Assembly: GCA_947179485.1 (NCBI GenBank) | Contig: OX359246.1 | Span: 9,610,001 to 9,674,000 of the forward strand | Reading direction: 5' to 3' | From: Allacma fusca | Lineage: Eukaryota; Arthropoda; Collembola; Symphypleona; Sminthuridae | DNA: 64,000 nucleotides | Part shown: one piece after another, positions 1-14,929 of the stretch | How the letters are laid out: the number at the start of each line of letters is the position of its first letter | Numbering within the stretch: the stretch's first letter is position 1 | Position numbers and translations under genes: made by a program | The notes under the pieces: model-generated | Database searches by the model: none | Told to the model about the DNA's origin: nothing | What the model saw: only the letters and a program-made list of their open reading frames with translations

Positions 1-133
1 GGCCCAAACCCCCAGCTGCCGTTGAGATCATACGTTTGTTATTAGAAGTGCTGCTGGAGGTTCCTCTAAAAACTTGTTGCGCCCTGTCCTTCTGCTGCTC
101 TTCCTGTTGCTCCGTCACTCTCATCTTCAGCAT
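1..133 (-). CDS. Possible 5' coding exon of an unknown gene, cut by the window edge
   Basis: On the minus strand an open frame runs from an ATG at 133-131 to the window edge, 44 codons. It reads through a Gln/Glu-rich stretch (EQQEEQQKDRAQQ) and then a Ser/Thr/Asn-rich one. The frame is also open for 13 codons upstream of this ATG, back to a TAG, so the true start or a splice acceptor could lie a little higher. It would be transcribed divergently from the synaptophysin gene that begins at 464. I do not recognise the protein. The low-complexity, charged composition is compatible with either a disordered N-terminus or chance. Confidence 0.3.
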   Translation of the reverse strand, partial: MLKMRVTEQQEEQQKDRAQQVFRGTSSSTSNNKRMISTAAGGLG

Positions 134-463
134 AGGCTCTTCTTGTAGACCACTTATTTCAATAATAAACTACCATTTGATCATCATCCAGGATTATAAT
201 ATTAAAATGATCTGTCAGGGAAAATAACAAGTTTAAAATATATCTTCAGTCCAATATATTATCTCTACTACACACCAAACACACACCAGTGATCTCAATC
301 TTTAAAAGCACACACAAACGACTGAATTTATTTCACAATCTAATCCTCACCGGGGCTTGTTTCTTAATCTCGTGTTGATTTAAAAAAATAGTCATACAGA
401 TATTAAATTTAAGACAAGACTGTGAACTGTGACTGTCCGGCTGTCGTCTTATTATCCAATAAC
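134..463. other. Short interval between possible divergent gene starts
   Basis: This 330-bp stretch separates the possible minus-strand exon from the synaptophysin start codon and would hold its leader and promoter. I see no clear TATA box or other motif that I would defend. Confidence 0.3.
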
Positions 464-3546
<3,083 letters not shown>

Positions 3547-4423
3547 AACAAGTCTGTTCCCAACATGTCAACGAATCGGTCTAAAAGTTATACGCCGCAC
3601 AGTTTTGACTGAATATCTCTGTCAGAGTAATATGAGTTTTTAATTAGTATTACACTGAAAATGTGGAAATTATTGTTGCACATTCTCGCCCTGATTATAT
3701 TATTTCTTAAAATTAATGTTAAATTGACAGCAGCTTCATTCCCTTAGAGATTTTTGGAATTGATTTTTCTATTTCAAAGCAACGACTTTCTATTTAGCAA
3801 GTTATTAATTTTCTTAGTCCTGTGCCATCCGAATGTGCGAAAATACTGTTAACTTTAAGTTCAACTTATCGCCAAACCAATTCCTGTCTTCCATAATCTG
3901 TGGTGGCAGACCAAACAAAGGCATGACATGTAACCAAACATTAGAGACATGCTGCCCTAGCACTGTACTCACGTTTATTTTTCTTTCCACAAACTTTGTT
4001 AAATGGTTTCACTTTTTCGTAGTTACTATCAATGTAAACATGCGTGACTGTAGTAACAAATGCAGCCATGCTTATTTAGTTCTAATTCTCAATCAGTATA
4101 ATATATACCAGTGTGCAAAGCTAATCAGGAAATTCTTTTTAAGAGGTTTCACGAGCCTGCTATTTCAAGAAGTGAAGACATATGTACTTACAGCGGCTGC
4201 AGTAATTTTGTCACGGTTAGGTTGTGGAATGAAATCTCTTGGAAATATTCCATTTTCAACGTTACGTAATTATAATTACTGTTAAGTTAAGTTACGTTTG
4301 TCGTAATTGTTACACATTTTATTCAATGTAATGTCATTATGATTATTCTTGTTAAATGTAAAGTTAGCTCATTCATAGGCATTCAGTTTGTTTCATGAAA
4401 ATTCTAATCAATTGTTAATATAA

Positions 4424-4429
4424 AATAAA
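4424..4429 (+). promoter_or_regulatory. Candidate polyadenylation signal of the synaptophysin gene
   Basis: An AATAAA lies about 880 bp past the stop codon, followed by T-rich sequence. The 3547-4430 interval would be the 3' UTR. An open frame of about 150 codons inside it (3833-4285) shows no family features and is probably not translated. Confidence 0.5.
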
Positions 4430-4851
4430 TTCAATTCTTTTATGTTTGAAAAAAAAATGTTGTAAAAACTCAGAGTATACGTTTTCGTCATTGTTACCTC
4501 ATTATGAATGAGGCTTGTGTGTTTACTTCAATATTGGCTCAGCTCTCCACATCTGACTTGGGTCAGTGTTGTCACAATCCACTGCGACAAGTCCTACCGG
4601 TTCTCTACGCAAGGATTGAAAAACATTTTTCATTTATAAATTCATTTAACCATTTATGTTATTACGTGAGCGCTACTGCGTGAAAATTGTATTTAATTCT
4701 ATTTTCTATACATTATCTGTTCAGGCTTCTTGGACCCGAAGACCCCCTTTATCTTGTCCTTCGTCCTTTGAACGAATGAAGGCTTCGTCTCTGGCCTTTA
4801 AATGAAAAATCTCATAAAGGATGGCATCAAATATGTAAATAATTTGAATGC

Positions 4852-6108
4852 TTAATAATTATTACTGTTTTTTACGCACTGTTTCTCCTGAATACACTTT
4901 CCTCTAGACGGGCTTGCGATCAAAATTCGACCTTCCTTTGCATCTTTGAACTCCCAATGTTGATTAGATCTCCCATGAAGGACCTAAGGAACAGTAAGTC
5001 GTAAGTCACTCTTACAATAATTATCTCAAATACACACACACATTATAACAAATCAACATTAAAAAAATAAATTTATATAATTAGGTATATTTAATTTAAT
5101 CATTTTACAACAGGAAAAATGTGGAAATGACTTCAATATATACTGTCATATTTCCCAGTTACTATTATCTTCCTACGTAATTTATGCATGAGATAAATTA
5201 CCTGTTGGGTGATGCCTCCATTCATAACATCAATCCCTACTACAACCGTTACTGCTGGGAGATTGTCACTTCCTCTTTGACTAGTTCTCCTTAAGAAGGT
5301 TTCCCACTCCTTATGCTGACGCTTGGGAAGGAGTAAATAAACATCTCCTACACAATCGTCAACAATAAAATTAGTTATTCGAAATGTTATATTTTTAAAA
5401 AATCAACTTGCTGTAAAACTAATATAATAATAATTGTATCCTACAAAAATAATAACGTGTCACCTCTGGGTACTAACAGCCATTTTTGACTGTCGGAATT
5501 ATTCCAAACCCGGGCTGAAATGTTCAAATTGGGTGCGGCTTGCTCACCGTCAACTGTCATTACCTTGGGGAAAATTTTGTTAAAAATGTATTGCAAATTT
5601 TTGTCAGCATAGGATAATTTTAAAAAAACTTAACCGTTCCGTAATTTACAGAAAACACTCATTTTTAATAGTATTTACACATGATAAAATTTTAACAGCA
5701 GCACATAAAAGAGCAATATTTGATACAAACGAATGACAAGCTCTTAAAAAGACAATAGCAGTGTGGGAAATGATATATAATAGACCCAAAACAAAAAATC
5801 CAATTTATTTTTCTTCCTATAAAGAAAATCCTCTTAAAGGGAGTTTCGTATAGCGACAGTACACTTTATATAAGTATACTCTTGTACAAAATTTTTACCT
5901 GCCCATCCTTAACATTAGTGAACTTGACAACGGAGCTGTCAGTTTTTGATCCCGTGAAAGCTGGTCTGGGAGTGGAAGGGATTTGAGCCTGTTGTAATGT
6001 TCCTGTTCCAACTTTCACTAATGCCTCTGTTCCGTTTGTTCCTGCCTCACTGGCGTAGACTGTAGCCAGAGAATGCAAGACAAACGTGATAACTTCCAGT
6101 AGAAACAT
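4852..6108 (-). CDS. Secreted ricin-B-lectin-type (beta-trefoil) protein
   Basis: Four minus-strand exons join in frame to 195 codons plus TAA: 6108-5899, 5563-5464, 5347-5202, 4983-4852. All introns are GT-AG, with phases 0, 1, 0. I start at the ATG at 6108 because it opens directly into a signal peptide (MFLLEVITFVLHSLATVYA, then SEAG); an in-frame ATG exists ten codons upstream. After a Thr/Pro-rich segment comes a trefoil-like region. Repeat one reads VKFTNVKDGQ-VMTVDGE ... RVWNNSDSQKWLLVPRG, and a later repeat contains SNQHWEFKD. The G-x-V-x-D-V-D-G and Q-x-W signatures are those of ricin-B-type carbohydrate-binding domains; no catalytic toxin domain is present. Two Cys near the C-terminus (GKCIQEKQC) could pair. 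The gene is convergent with synaptophysin. Ligand and role are unknown. Confidence 0.75.
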
Positions 6109-6139
6109 TTTTGAGACAAAATTTAATCCGGAAATCAAA

Positions 6140-7186
6140 AATTATTGTGTAATTATTTGGGCATCAAAATTCACTGTTATTGATACTGGAGATTTTTGCA
6201 AGTGAACACTAAAGTTTTGTGCCAGGCTGAGAATTCACGTGCTGGCTGAACTGAATAAGTTATATCTTCATATGAAGGTGGGCAAGATTTCACACTGTTT
6301 GTATCCTCACAGTTTGATGTAAGGATGTGTATTTAAATGAAATATTTTAAGTCAGTACATATTAAAAAATACATGCATCTGTATCTTCTCAGAAATGATC
6401 AAGGGCGACGGCAATGTAGAAATGAGAATGTTTGAAGGATATATGACTCCCACACACACGACAGTTCATGCATACGAACTTCTCAGGACAGCATGAATGA
6501 CTTTCATTGTCTGTCACATAATGTTGTACGCAATTACATGTTAATACTGCATGACGGCCGTGTAGTATTACATCGTGGTTTTCCTCTCTTAGTATTTTTT
6601 TAGTTTGTGTTTTCCTTACAAATTTAGTACTAAACTTTGTAATAATTCACGGGCAATTTTGTCACGGATAAATGTACATTCAGTGTATATTTTAGGCAGA
6701 CATGCGGTTCTGATTACAGTTGTTTTTCTGGGTCATATTGTATTATGTACATATTGGGATGTTAAATTTTTTTCTTATTTATGTGTTGTAACAGCTTATA
6801 CGCATAATTTGGGGTCCAGCGTAAATAACTAATGGATTTAATTGGACACATTGATGTAATTACATTAATTCCAAAGTTTTCTATTGGACGAGGTTAATAA
6901 AGGGAAACACGGGAAATATTTAATAGTTCTTTTGTCCTGAACGTTATTTTGGGGTAATGGAAGACTAAACTCGTTAAATGCACTATAACAGAATACAATG
7001 GCTCGATATGATTCATTATCTGTTATTTATTTTCAATTAGCAGATTTATTTCATTTCATTAAACTATACAAAAAACTATTACAAAAGGCATTGGTTCAGG
7101 CGGAGTTTCCCTGCAGTTCTAAGCTTTCCCAGGTGCCAGGGATAACCCAGACTTCCAAGTCAGACTGATTGTGAGAGCTCCAGTAA
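6140..7186. other. Intergenic, nothing recognised
   Basis: AT-rich sequence upstream of the lectin gene. A 75-codon open frame at 6605-6832 shows no signal peptide, splice context or family similarity that I can see. Lectin promoter elements should lie in the first few hundred bases, but I see no clear TATA box. Confidence 0.4.
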
Positions 7187-7194
7187 CTGCGGGC

Positions 7195-8001
7195 TAGTGC
7201 TGTCCATGGGAACGGAAATTTGGTACCCATACCTGTTCCTGTACCTGTACCCATTTTTTCAGGAACTAAAGCAATGGTCCTGTCCCTGTTCCCATAAAAA
7301 TGGGTACCAATTCAAAGTTCCTGGACCTGTTCCTGCAGGGACAGAAATGTTCCTGTTCCTGCTCCCAAAAGTATACTTAAAGACTAGCAGAAAAGTACAA
7401 CCTACACATTTATGCACCAGGTAACTCTATTTATGCGTCGATTTAAAAAACCAAATATCAAATCGACTTTATTAAAAATTAATAACAGCACACCATCTCC
7501 AATACCTTTAGCTACTCGAATTTAAATGGGAATTCAGTAACAGTCATTAAATTAATCATCGCAGCGCAAAGTACATAGTAGTAACTGAAATTAGGATGAA
7601 CTAACAAGGACAAGAGCGAGAGAGTTTTCTGAGCTACAATTTTGGGTTTAAGTTCCAGAGAGTTCCATTTTTGCCGCGTGTTAAATAATTATTATTTATT
7701 ATTTTGTTAAATAATAACGTGCGAAAGAGCGACTTATTTGACATGTTGCGACGTACTTTTAAAATAAAATTTTATTTGTGAGGTAATTTTATGTTATATG
7801 TAAACTTCATGTGAATACCAGGTAGGTACACGTTTTGTTCCTTTTCCCAAACCCGCTTTTGTTCCCATATTTTGGGAACAATTTCTATGTTCCCAAACGT
7901 TCCCAAAGTGTTTTGGGATCAAAATTTGTGTTCCCGTACGCACCCATTCCTGTTCCTGTTCCCAAAAACCTGGGTGTCTCCTGTTCCCATGGACAGCACT
8001 A
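7195..8001. mobile_element. hAT-type MITE with GGGAAC/CAGGAAC-like subterminal repeats
   Basis: An 807-bp element with inverted ends TAGTGCTGTCCATGGGAAC (7195) and its complement (ending at 8001). The flanks are an exact 8-bp duplication CTGCGGGC (7187-7194 and 8002-8009), the hAT hallmark. Inside each end lies about 130 bp of reiterated GTTCC(C/T)-type motifs; the centre is AT-rich and non-coding. Peptides predicted across the ends are artefacts of the repeat. Confidence 0.9.
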
Positions 8002-8009
8002 CTGCGGGC

Positions 8010-8390
8010 TCTCCTTTTATACAGGTTGTTGAGATTCAAACAATTGGCTGGATTAACTTTAATCAATAATAATGTATTAAATAAAATACCATTTTAGCAA
8101 TGATTAGAATAAATTATAATCAACAAGCTTAAGCTGACCAAAGGAAGTAGTAACATCACTATGTCATATAATTACTAACATTATGCTATAGTACTAGCAT
8201 GGACGGATGTCAATATTTTTGTAGGAATAGTCGTCCAAAACGTGAAGCGTCAAAACATGTTTTGATAAAACAAGAAATATGTATGCAATAACAAAGCAAA
8301 ATTGATCTCTGCTCTCCTCGTACATTCCAAAATGTGTGGAAAAATCCGCGTGGATAAAATAAATTTACATATTACTTAGTGACTCAAAGG
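8010..8390. other. Short spacer between two MITEs
   Basis: AT-rich sequence with no open frame or repeat that I can interpret. Confidence 0.4.
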
Positions 8391-8398
8391 AGCACAAT

Positions 8399-9742
8399 CA
8401 GTGCTCGGCACGGGTACAAAAAATCGATACCCGTATCCGTATCCGTACCCGAAGTGCGGGTATTTCAATAACTGGTATCTATACCCGTACCCATACCCGA
8501 GTATCCGGGTACAAATTTTTCGTACCCGCACCCGCAATGTAATCTCAATCCATGTACCTGTACCCGTATTGTACCCGTACCCGAAAAATACTTGAAAATT
8601 GTACCCATACTCGGGTATCGCAGTGTCGTACCCGTACTCGTACCCGGGTACTTTATCCAGATTTGTTTAAATGTTATACATGGTACGTTATATGTAATAA
8701 TATATGACACCTGAGTGGGTAATTTTGACTGGCTAGAGAGGTATTTGACATTGTATATTTTTATTGAAGAGTAGAAAACTAGAAGCGTTTTTGATTAGAA
8801 GTAAAATTATTATTATCCCCCTTTGATTGTTTATGGGCTGATGGGCGAAGTATTTTATAACACCCAGTCCATATTTACATGCATATTTGTGCATAGAGAT
8901 AACTAACATGCAGTTTTGGCTTGGGACTTGGCGACTCGATTTTTAACTTCTTGATTTTTTCGGCCTTTTCTACTAATTTTCTCATCTCAGTAGCTCTGTG
9001 TACGTATAACTCATTAATTTCTTGTTACAAATATCCACCTTCTCCTAATTAACTACCAATTACACAAAATAACTTGCCATCCAACTCATCAGAACTCTAA
9101 TTTTTAAATTGTATTCATTGTGGCTAATGAAGTATCATGTACGTGTCACACACTCTTTATGCAATTAGTAACAAAATACTACATTATGAAGACGTTTTGT
9201 ATCAAATTTCGTTGAATCCTATTCTCCACTTGTGTTTTGTTATTATTCCTTGTCTGTGTGTATTTATGTTTTCTTCCTAAAACATGTTTCCGTAAAATAT
9301 AGATATATAAATGTATATTTTAGCTACACAGTCCGCAATACATTTACCGCATGTTGTAAGGTTAAAAGGGTATTAAAGATAAGCTATGTGTATTCAGAAT
9401 TACTAAAAATACCAACAGAAGTTTCCAACGGAAGTTCCAAGCATGATGGCATAAAATTCATCAAAATGTCTCAAATCTCAACGTATCCAAATACTCGGGT
9501 ACAATGGTCGCGGGTACGGGTAAATGACCCCAGTGTACCCGTACCCGGTGGGTACATACCCATTTTGAAATCCTTGTACCCGTACCTATACCCGTATCCG
9601 TACCCGAAATTTTGAGTCGACCAAAGTGTACCCGGGTAGCACCCGGAATTGTTCGGGTACACAAAATCGGTACCCGGGTAGTACCCATACGCGTACCCAT
9701 ACCCGTTTACCCGAGTATTACCCATACCCGTGCCGAGCACTG
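8399..9742. mobile_element. hAT-type MITE with CGGGTA subterminal repeats
   Basis: A 1344-bp element with inverted ends CAGTGCTCGGCACGGGTA (8399) and its complement (ending at 9742). It has an exact 8-bp target duplication AGCACAAT (8391-8398 and 9743-9750). About 240 bp at the left end and 260 bp at the right end consist of degenerate CGGGTA/TACCCG hexamers; the right array itself folds into head-to-head blocks. The centre is AT-rich with no transposase. Confidence 0.92.
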
Positions 9743-9750
9743 AGCACAAT

Positions 9751-11315
9751 ACCTTAAAATCAAGCTTTTCCATCCCAAGCAGCTGACATTTAATTAGAAA
9801 TCTTTGTACAATAATTCATTGACGTGATAAAATTACAGTTTATGTAGATATAAGCAGAGGATAAAAATGTGGCGCTATGAGGGAACTGTCGTTACAACTG
9901 GTGGGGTTGCAGGTTTATAATTATTAAACATTCAAAAATTCTCCGGCAGGGCGTAGGGTGACACTTTAGGAAGAGTGTCGCTATAACCAGAATTTTTTAC
10001 GAAAATAGAGAGTCGACGGCAAGTTTACATAAAATATTACACAAGCACAATATAACATAAAACAGCATTTAGTACAAGCATTCATTAATTCCCTTCTTTT
10101 GACAGGTATTAAGAATTCTTCCTTAAAACTGGAAAATATTAAATTCTAATTACTTGGTTTAGGTTTAAGCCTTTGAAGAAGCTAAATACAAGTCCACTCA
10201 GTTTTAATTACAAATGCCAGCACCGGACTTGATTTTCAGCGTCAACCTGGATTGCATCATTGACAAGCATAAAGGGTCTAAGAAGAAGGGTAATAATTAT
10301 TTTTATTCCAACAGGAAAAACATACATACTAAAATGGCTTTTAAGTTATGAGTACACCACGTATATGTAAATGCTTTTACGAACAGATGACAATCTTTGT
10401 GTGTCAGAATATTTTATTTAGCTGTCAGGGAATACTAAATTTATTCCAGAATGCATAATTAGAGGAACACTACATTGAAATGATACCGAAACGGTTCAAA
10501 AATAATAGCTTGGATAAAGTAATAATTATTTATTTAGTATCTGTGTTATTATGGTTAGTATTTCGTTAGGAATCCCAAAATCCGGACACGGTAATTAGTT
10601 TTACTAGTTTATATATTGGTAGTAATTATGCTATAATTATATATTTATAAGTATGTATATATTATATACTAGCATATTACTACTGCTACATATTTGCGAT
10701 TTATCCGACAGAAGTGCATTTTAATAATTTGTTTTACAATTTGTTGTAATTTTAACAGACAAATTAAATAACCTTCTCTTTATTCCCTTAATAGACTTTA
10801 AACTGTAATAATTATTTGTAATAATTCTTCCCTAATTAACAATAGGTAACCCGAAAAAAATATCCCAAACAAAACTTAAGGTTTCTCCCAATAATTTACA
10901 TAAACTTCAAAAATGTCGACATCAAGACTTTTCTATCCCTTGATGTGTAAAAAACTGATGTTGGATACTAAATTACTACCGAATTAACTATTTAACATGT
11001 TGTTTTAACTATGTAATAATTCTAACTAAATTAGCTTTTCTAACAATAAAATTAATTACCTCTCCTTGTTTTACGTTACTATTATAATTCCAGAGGTCTC
11101 TGGCCAATTATTTTCTGAAGTACGTGTCACATGAGAGCCAGATTTGAGTTTCAACAATTGACATTATTTAGCATAGCAGCACAGACTATGTACCAGGATT
11201 TACTCACAATTAGATGAACCTGGAAATCAAGCGTATATTCACGAAACATTACAAATACTATGCTTTTTCAGCCCTGCGTAGGAACTGTAATACATATATA
11301 CTGTACTGGTATTTT
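9751..11315. other. 3' flank of receptor gene A, part of a duplicated block
   Basis: No gene seen. Stretches from about 10370 on are recognisably paralogous to 17235-18230 and to 28640-28890 (shared phrase TTTTACGAACAGATGACAAT and following sequence), so this is one arm of the receptor segmental duplication. Confidence 0.6.
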
Positions 11316-12700
11316 TTATGGGTTTAAAAGCAAAAATGTTGCCGTTTGAGAGCATATTATATCTATCATCGTAAGTATCATAGCACGATCTACAAAGTAA
11401 GCATCTCTCAATTTAACTGTAAAGACTTCCAGGGATTTTACAGATTTGTGAAACCAAGGGTCTCGTGACTGGATAGTTGACCAATATTTCAGCACCTCCG
11501 AACTTCGGGTTTGGTATTCTGCTAGGAACGTAAAACTAACAACTAAAAAAATGAAGCTGAAGATGGCTGTGAAGCACATGGCCAATGATAGAATTCCAAT
11601 CATTTTGACACCCCCATAGGTGAAATAAACGCACCAAATCATAAGTGTCGCCTTGGTGAAGGGAATTATCAGTTGAGTAAATATTTGATTAAAGAATTTC
11701 ATAACCATAAACATCCACGCGTAAGCATTTAAAAAGTTTTTCTTCTCACGAAGGGATGAGGCAGTTATTAAAGCTGTCCTGGGACTAAGTGAGAAAATAT
11801 CAAATGCATTACATTTTACGTACTTCCTGTTTCTATTTTCTGAAAATACTGTAGAAAGCTTAACTCAGTTCACTGATTGCAACCAGAACTGTGCTTATTG
11901 TGAAGCAACTCTGTATAATCACCATTGCCGATGAGTGAAAAATGTAAAGAATGTAACTCAAGGAGCAGATAGAAACAAATGACATTATATATGGATGCAA
12001 TTGCGGGAAGAGGGAAGAAATTTGTTCGTGAGAATGGGGTCTTGCAAATGCAACCGCTAACATGAAGATCCTAACCATTATGATACTTTTATTTGATATC
12101 TGCATGACAAAACCAATGATTTTAATCAGCATGGGCGGTTTTCCACCTTTGATGACGAACCTGCCTGATGAAAAACACAGATAAAACGGTAAAAGAAGAC
12201 ATTTAATAAAAATAGATTTAAGCATAAAATATAAACAGCGTTATTAATACTTGTTAAACAATATTTGTTTGTTATATTTGCTTACTTTCAAACTCCTCTA
12301 TTGTGTCCAGGTATTTATTGAGGTAGTTTGTGATCTCACTCCTGATTTGAATAATTCCCACATGCATGGCCGCTGACAAAGTGTAAAATGATGCTATGAA
12401 TCGCATATAGATCGTGTCGTATTTAGAATCTTCGTTTGCATCGAGTTCAATCTGGATATACCGAACGTAGACGTAGGCAACATATCCCAGGGCACTAATC
12501 ATGTTTATTTGCCAGAGCCTTCTTTGCTGAAGTGAACCCAACTCAGGTCTCTGGCGTTTGTGGTTCCAAGAGAATGGATGTCCTCCAAAAACGCCTCCGA
12601 TGCAGAATGCTTTACCCAAATAACGCTTTACTTTTGGGGAGATTAAGATATTTGCAGAACTGACTGCTGCATCAGCTGAAGTGTAATTTGAACTTAACAT
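11316..12700 (-). CDS. Chemoreceptor-like 7-TM protein A (insect gustatory/odorant receptor superfamily), exon-2 donor mutated
   Basis: Exons 12700-12286, 12164-11864 and 11784-11316 would give 394 aa, the usual size for this superfamily. Seven hydrophobic segments are evident: two in exon 1 (MISALGYVAYVYV; RFIASFYTLSAAMHVGII), two in exon 2 and three in exon 3, ending IICSQTATFLLLNP. A long N-terminus without a signal peptide fits an intracellular N-terminus. It is a close paralogue of gene B, sharing exon lengths exactly (415, 301, 469). The splice donor after exon 2 reads AG-TTAAGC where B has AG-GTAAGC, so position 11863 lacks the obligate G. Unless a cryptic donor one base earlier is used, which would shift the frame, this copy is probably damaged. 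Ligand unknown. Calling it gustatory rather than another divergent 7-TM family is inference. Confidence 0.68.
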
Positions 12701-13365
12701 GTTGAAATGACGGCTGGAAATTCAACCTGAAGTTCAACTAGAATTGTAACAAAATGGAGTAAGAGCATCAAAAACGCCTGTATAACGGTCTAAGATTCAT
12801 GTGGAAATTCAAATAAACAAAACGACTGAGTAAAAAACTTTTGATGAAGGAAGAATTGGAAGTTTAAATTTCTGGAAGTGGTAACTTCGTGTTTAATAAC
12901 ATGTTGAATAAGATTATTGAGGGATAATAAATAAATCGGTTTAGCTTGAAATGACAATTGCAGGACGCCAACTTTACTTATTTATAAGTAACAGCATTTC
13001 ACTCAATAGTAGCAAAATATTAAAGGCACATACTTACTTTGATTTGACCCATTTTGCCGTGCAGTATTTTAACCTGAAAAATATTCAATGGTGTTTTATT
13101 ACAAGGGAATGTGTTAATGCGTAAGAAAATTATCACAATTTTCCTTCCTTTATTTTAAAGGACAGTGAACAATTTAGTTTCTCCAAACTTCCTTAAAGTA
13201 CTTTCCATATGTGCAGATGGATGAATTTATTCCTGTCTCGCTATTTTACCCGTTTAGAAAATGAAATACAGATATCAGCGTCAGAAATGCAAACTTGAAA
13301 TTGTTGATACGGGAACATGCAATTTCTGGCAACGACAGTTAACGTCATCATGATAGCATTCAAGC
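12701..13365. other. Upstream region of receptor A
   Basis: Non-coding. Sequence at 13140-13360 is paralogous to the two tandem copies upstream of receptor B (20160-21190). It contains the target site of the MITE that follows. Confidence 0.5.
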
Positions 13366-13939
13366 CAGAGATGTGCAAAGGAAATAGCCTTCCTTCAAGC
13401 CTTTGAAGGCGAAAATTCAGTAAAAATTTCCCCTTCACCATGTCCTGGAATGAAGCCCTCTAAAAAATCTGCCTTCCTTCACCCTTCCTTCCAAAATACA
13501 TGCACTCATTTTTGCCTTCAGCCTTCATCTAAAAATTACCTTCCTTCAATTTTAAACTATAACCCGCTTAAATACGCTTTGCACCAGCAGGATTCAGTGC
13601 AGTGAAGATAGCGGCACACAATGTCAGATGTGAGTTCACGAATTGGGTGTATTGTTGCCCTAGCAGCAATACACCCAATGTATGCCAGTTGCATATGCTA
13701 TGCTTTCACGTTATAGATATTTCATGTACGTGGAAGCCTTCACGGCCTTAGAGGGCTAACATTTAGGAACGAACCCTTCCTTCACAATCCTTCATTGCTA
13801 ATTTTTGTGAAGGCTTCCTTCAGCCTTCAGGAAAAAGTATCGTCATCCTTCCATTCCTTCTGCAACGTTAAGAAAGTTACCTTTCCACCTTCAAGGAAGC
13901 CTTCTTGGAAGGCTAGCCTTCGAAGGTTGCGCATCTCTG
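13366..13939. mobile_element. hAT-type MITE with CCTTC-rich subterminal repeats
   Basis: A 574-bp element with inverted ends CAGAGATGTGCAA (13366) and TTGCGCATCTCTG (ending at 13939), flanked by an exact 8-bp duplication ATTCAAGC (13358-13365 and 13940-13947). The inner ends are dense in CCTTC/GAAGG motifs. The paralogous upstream region of receptor B has the uninserted site twice (ATTCAAGT at 20546-20553 and 21137-21144), so the insertion followed the duplication. Confidence 0.92.
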
Positions 13940-14107
13940 ATTCAAGCACCCGTAGAGCCCGTACAACCGGCACCGTTACATTATATAATTTAAAAATCTT
14001 TGCTCCGCGATTATTTACGGCTGTCGCGTAGGGCGGCGTAAAATACGACCGTATATCTTTCGCCCCTTTATTATATAATGCTGAACTCATTTCAAAAATT
14101 TCCGTTA

Positions 14108-14345
14108 CAAAATTGTGAAAAATGTCAAAAATTCCAGACATTATTACAAACTTGTGCAAAATGTCAAAAATTCCAGACATTATAAACTTGTGCAAAATGT
14201 CAAAAATTCCCGACATTATTACAAACTTGTGAAAAATGTCAAAAATTTCAGATATTATTACAAACTTGTGCAAAATGTCAAAAATTTCAGATATTATTAC
14301 AAACTTGTGCAAAATGTCAAAAATTTCAGATATTATTACAAACGT
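14108..14345. repeat. Tandem repeat, ~39-bp unit, about six copies
   Basis: Units of the type AAACTTGTGCAAAATGTCAA followed by AAATTTCAGATATTATTAC; one unit lacks 3 bp. Because the period is a multiple of three and AT-rich, both strands stay open over it (KLVQNVKNFRYYY-type peptide). This is not a gene. Confidence 0.9.
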
Positions 14346-14384
14346 GAAAAATGATAAAACATTCAGACATTATTACTAACTTCA

Positions 14385-14805
14385 GGCATTTATACAAATT
14401 TTAAAATTTCAAACATTTTTACAAATTTTAAAATTTCAAACATTTTTACAAATTTTAAAATTTCAAACATTTTTACAAATTTTAAAATTTCAAACATTTT
14501 TACAAATTTTAAAATTTCAAACATTTTTACAAATTTTAAAATTTCAAACATTTTTACAAATTTTAAAATTTCAAACATTTTTACAAATTTTAAAATTTCA
14601 AACATTTTTACAAATTTTAAAATTTCAAACATTTTTACAAATTTTAAAATTTCAAACATTTTTACAAATTTTAAAATTTCAAACATTTTTACAAATTTTA
14701 AAATTTCAAACATTTTACAAATTTTAAAATTTCAAACATTTTTACAAATTTTAAAATTTCAAACATTTTTACAAATTTTAAAATTTCAAACATTTTTGCA
14801 AATGC
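14385..14805. repeat. Tandem repeat, 27-bp unit, about 15 nearly identical copies
   Basis: The unit is ACAAATTTTAAAATTTCAAA plus CATTTTT. Copies are almost perfect, with one copy near 14710 missing a T. The minus strand reads MFEILKFVK repeated, a by-product of the 27-bp period. It adjoins the 39-bp array, and the units share a CAAA...TTTCA core, so the two may have a common origin. Confidence 0.95.
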
Positions 14806-14929
14806 AATTTTAAACATGTTTACAAATTTCAAAATTTCAAAATGTTTGAAGAAACAGTATTAGGATCACTGATTGGTATGCGTAAAAACTGTCATTGAAA
14901 TCGGTGACAGTTCTGGACAAAAAGATATA

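Noticed and set aside
3833-4285. A 150-codon frame downstream of synaptophysin
   Set aside because: It lies between the stop codon and the AATAAA, so within the probable 3' UTR, with no recognisable feature.
7197-9773. Tyr/Pro- and Gly/Thr-rich frames (YPYPYP, GYGYGY)
   Set aside because: Translations of the subterminal arrays of the two MITEs at 7195 and 8399.
14390-14713. A 107-codon minus-strand frame reading MFEILKFVK over and over
   Set aside because: It is the translation of the 27-bp satellite; the period is a multiple of three, so no stop can arise. No start context, splice sites or family.
14108-14805. CRISPR-like regular spacing
   Set aside because: The units are head-to-tail without unique spacers, and the genome is eukaryotic.
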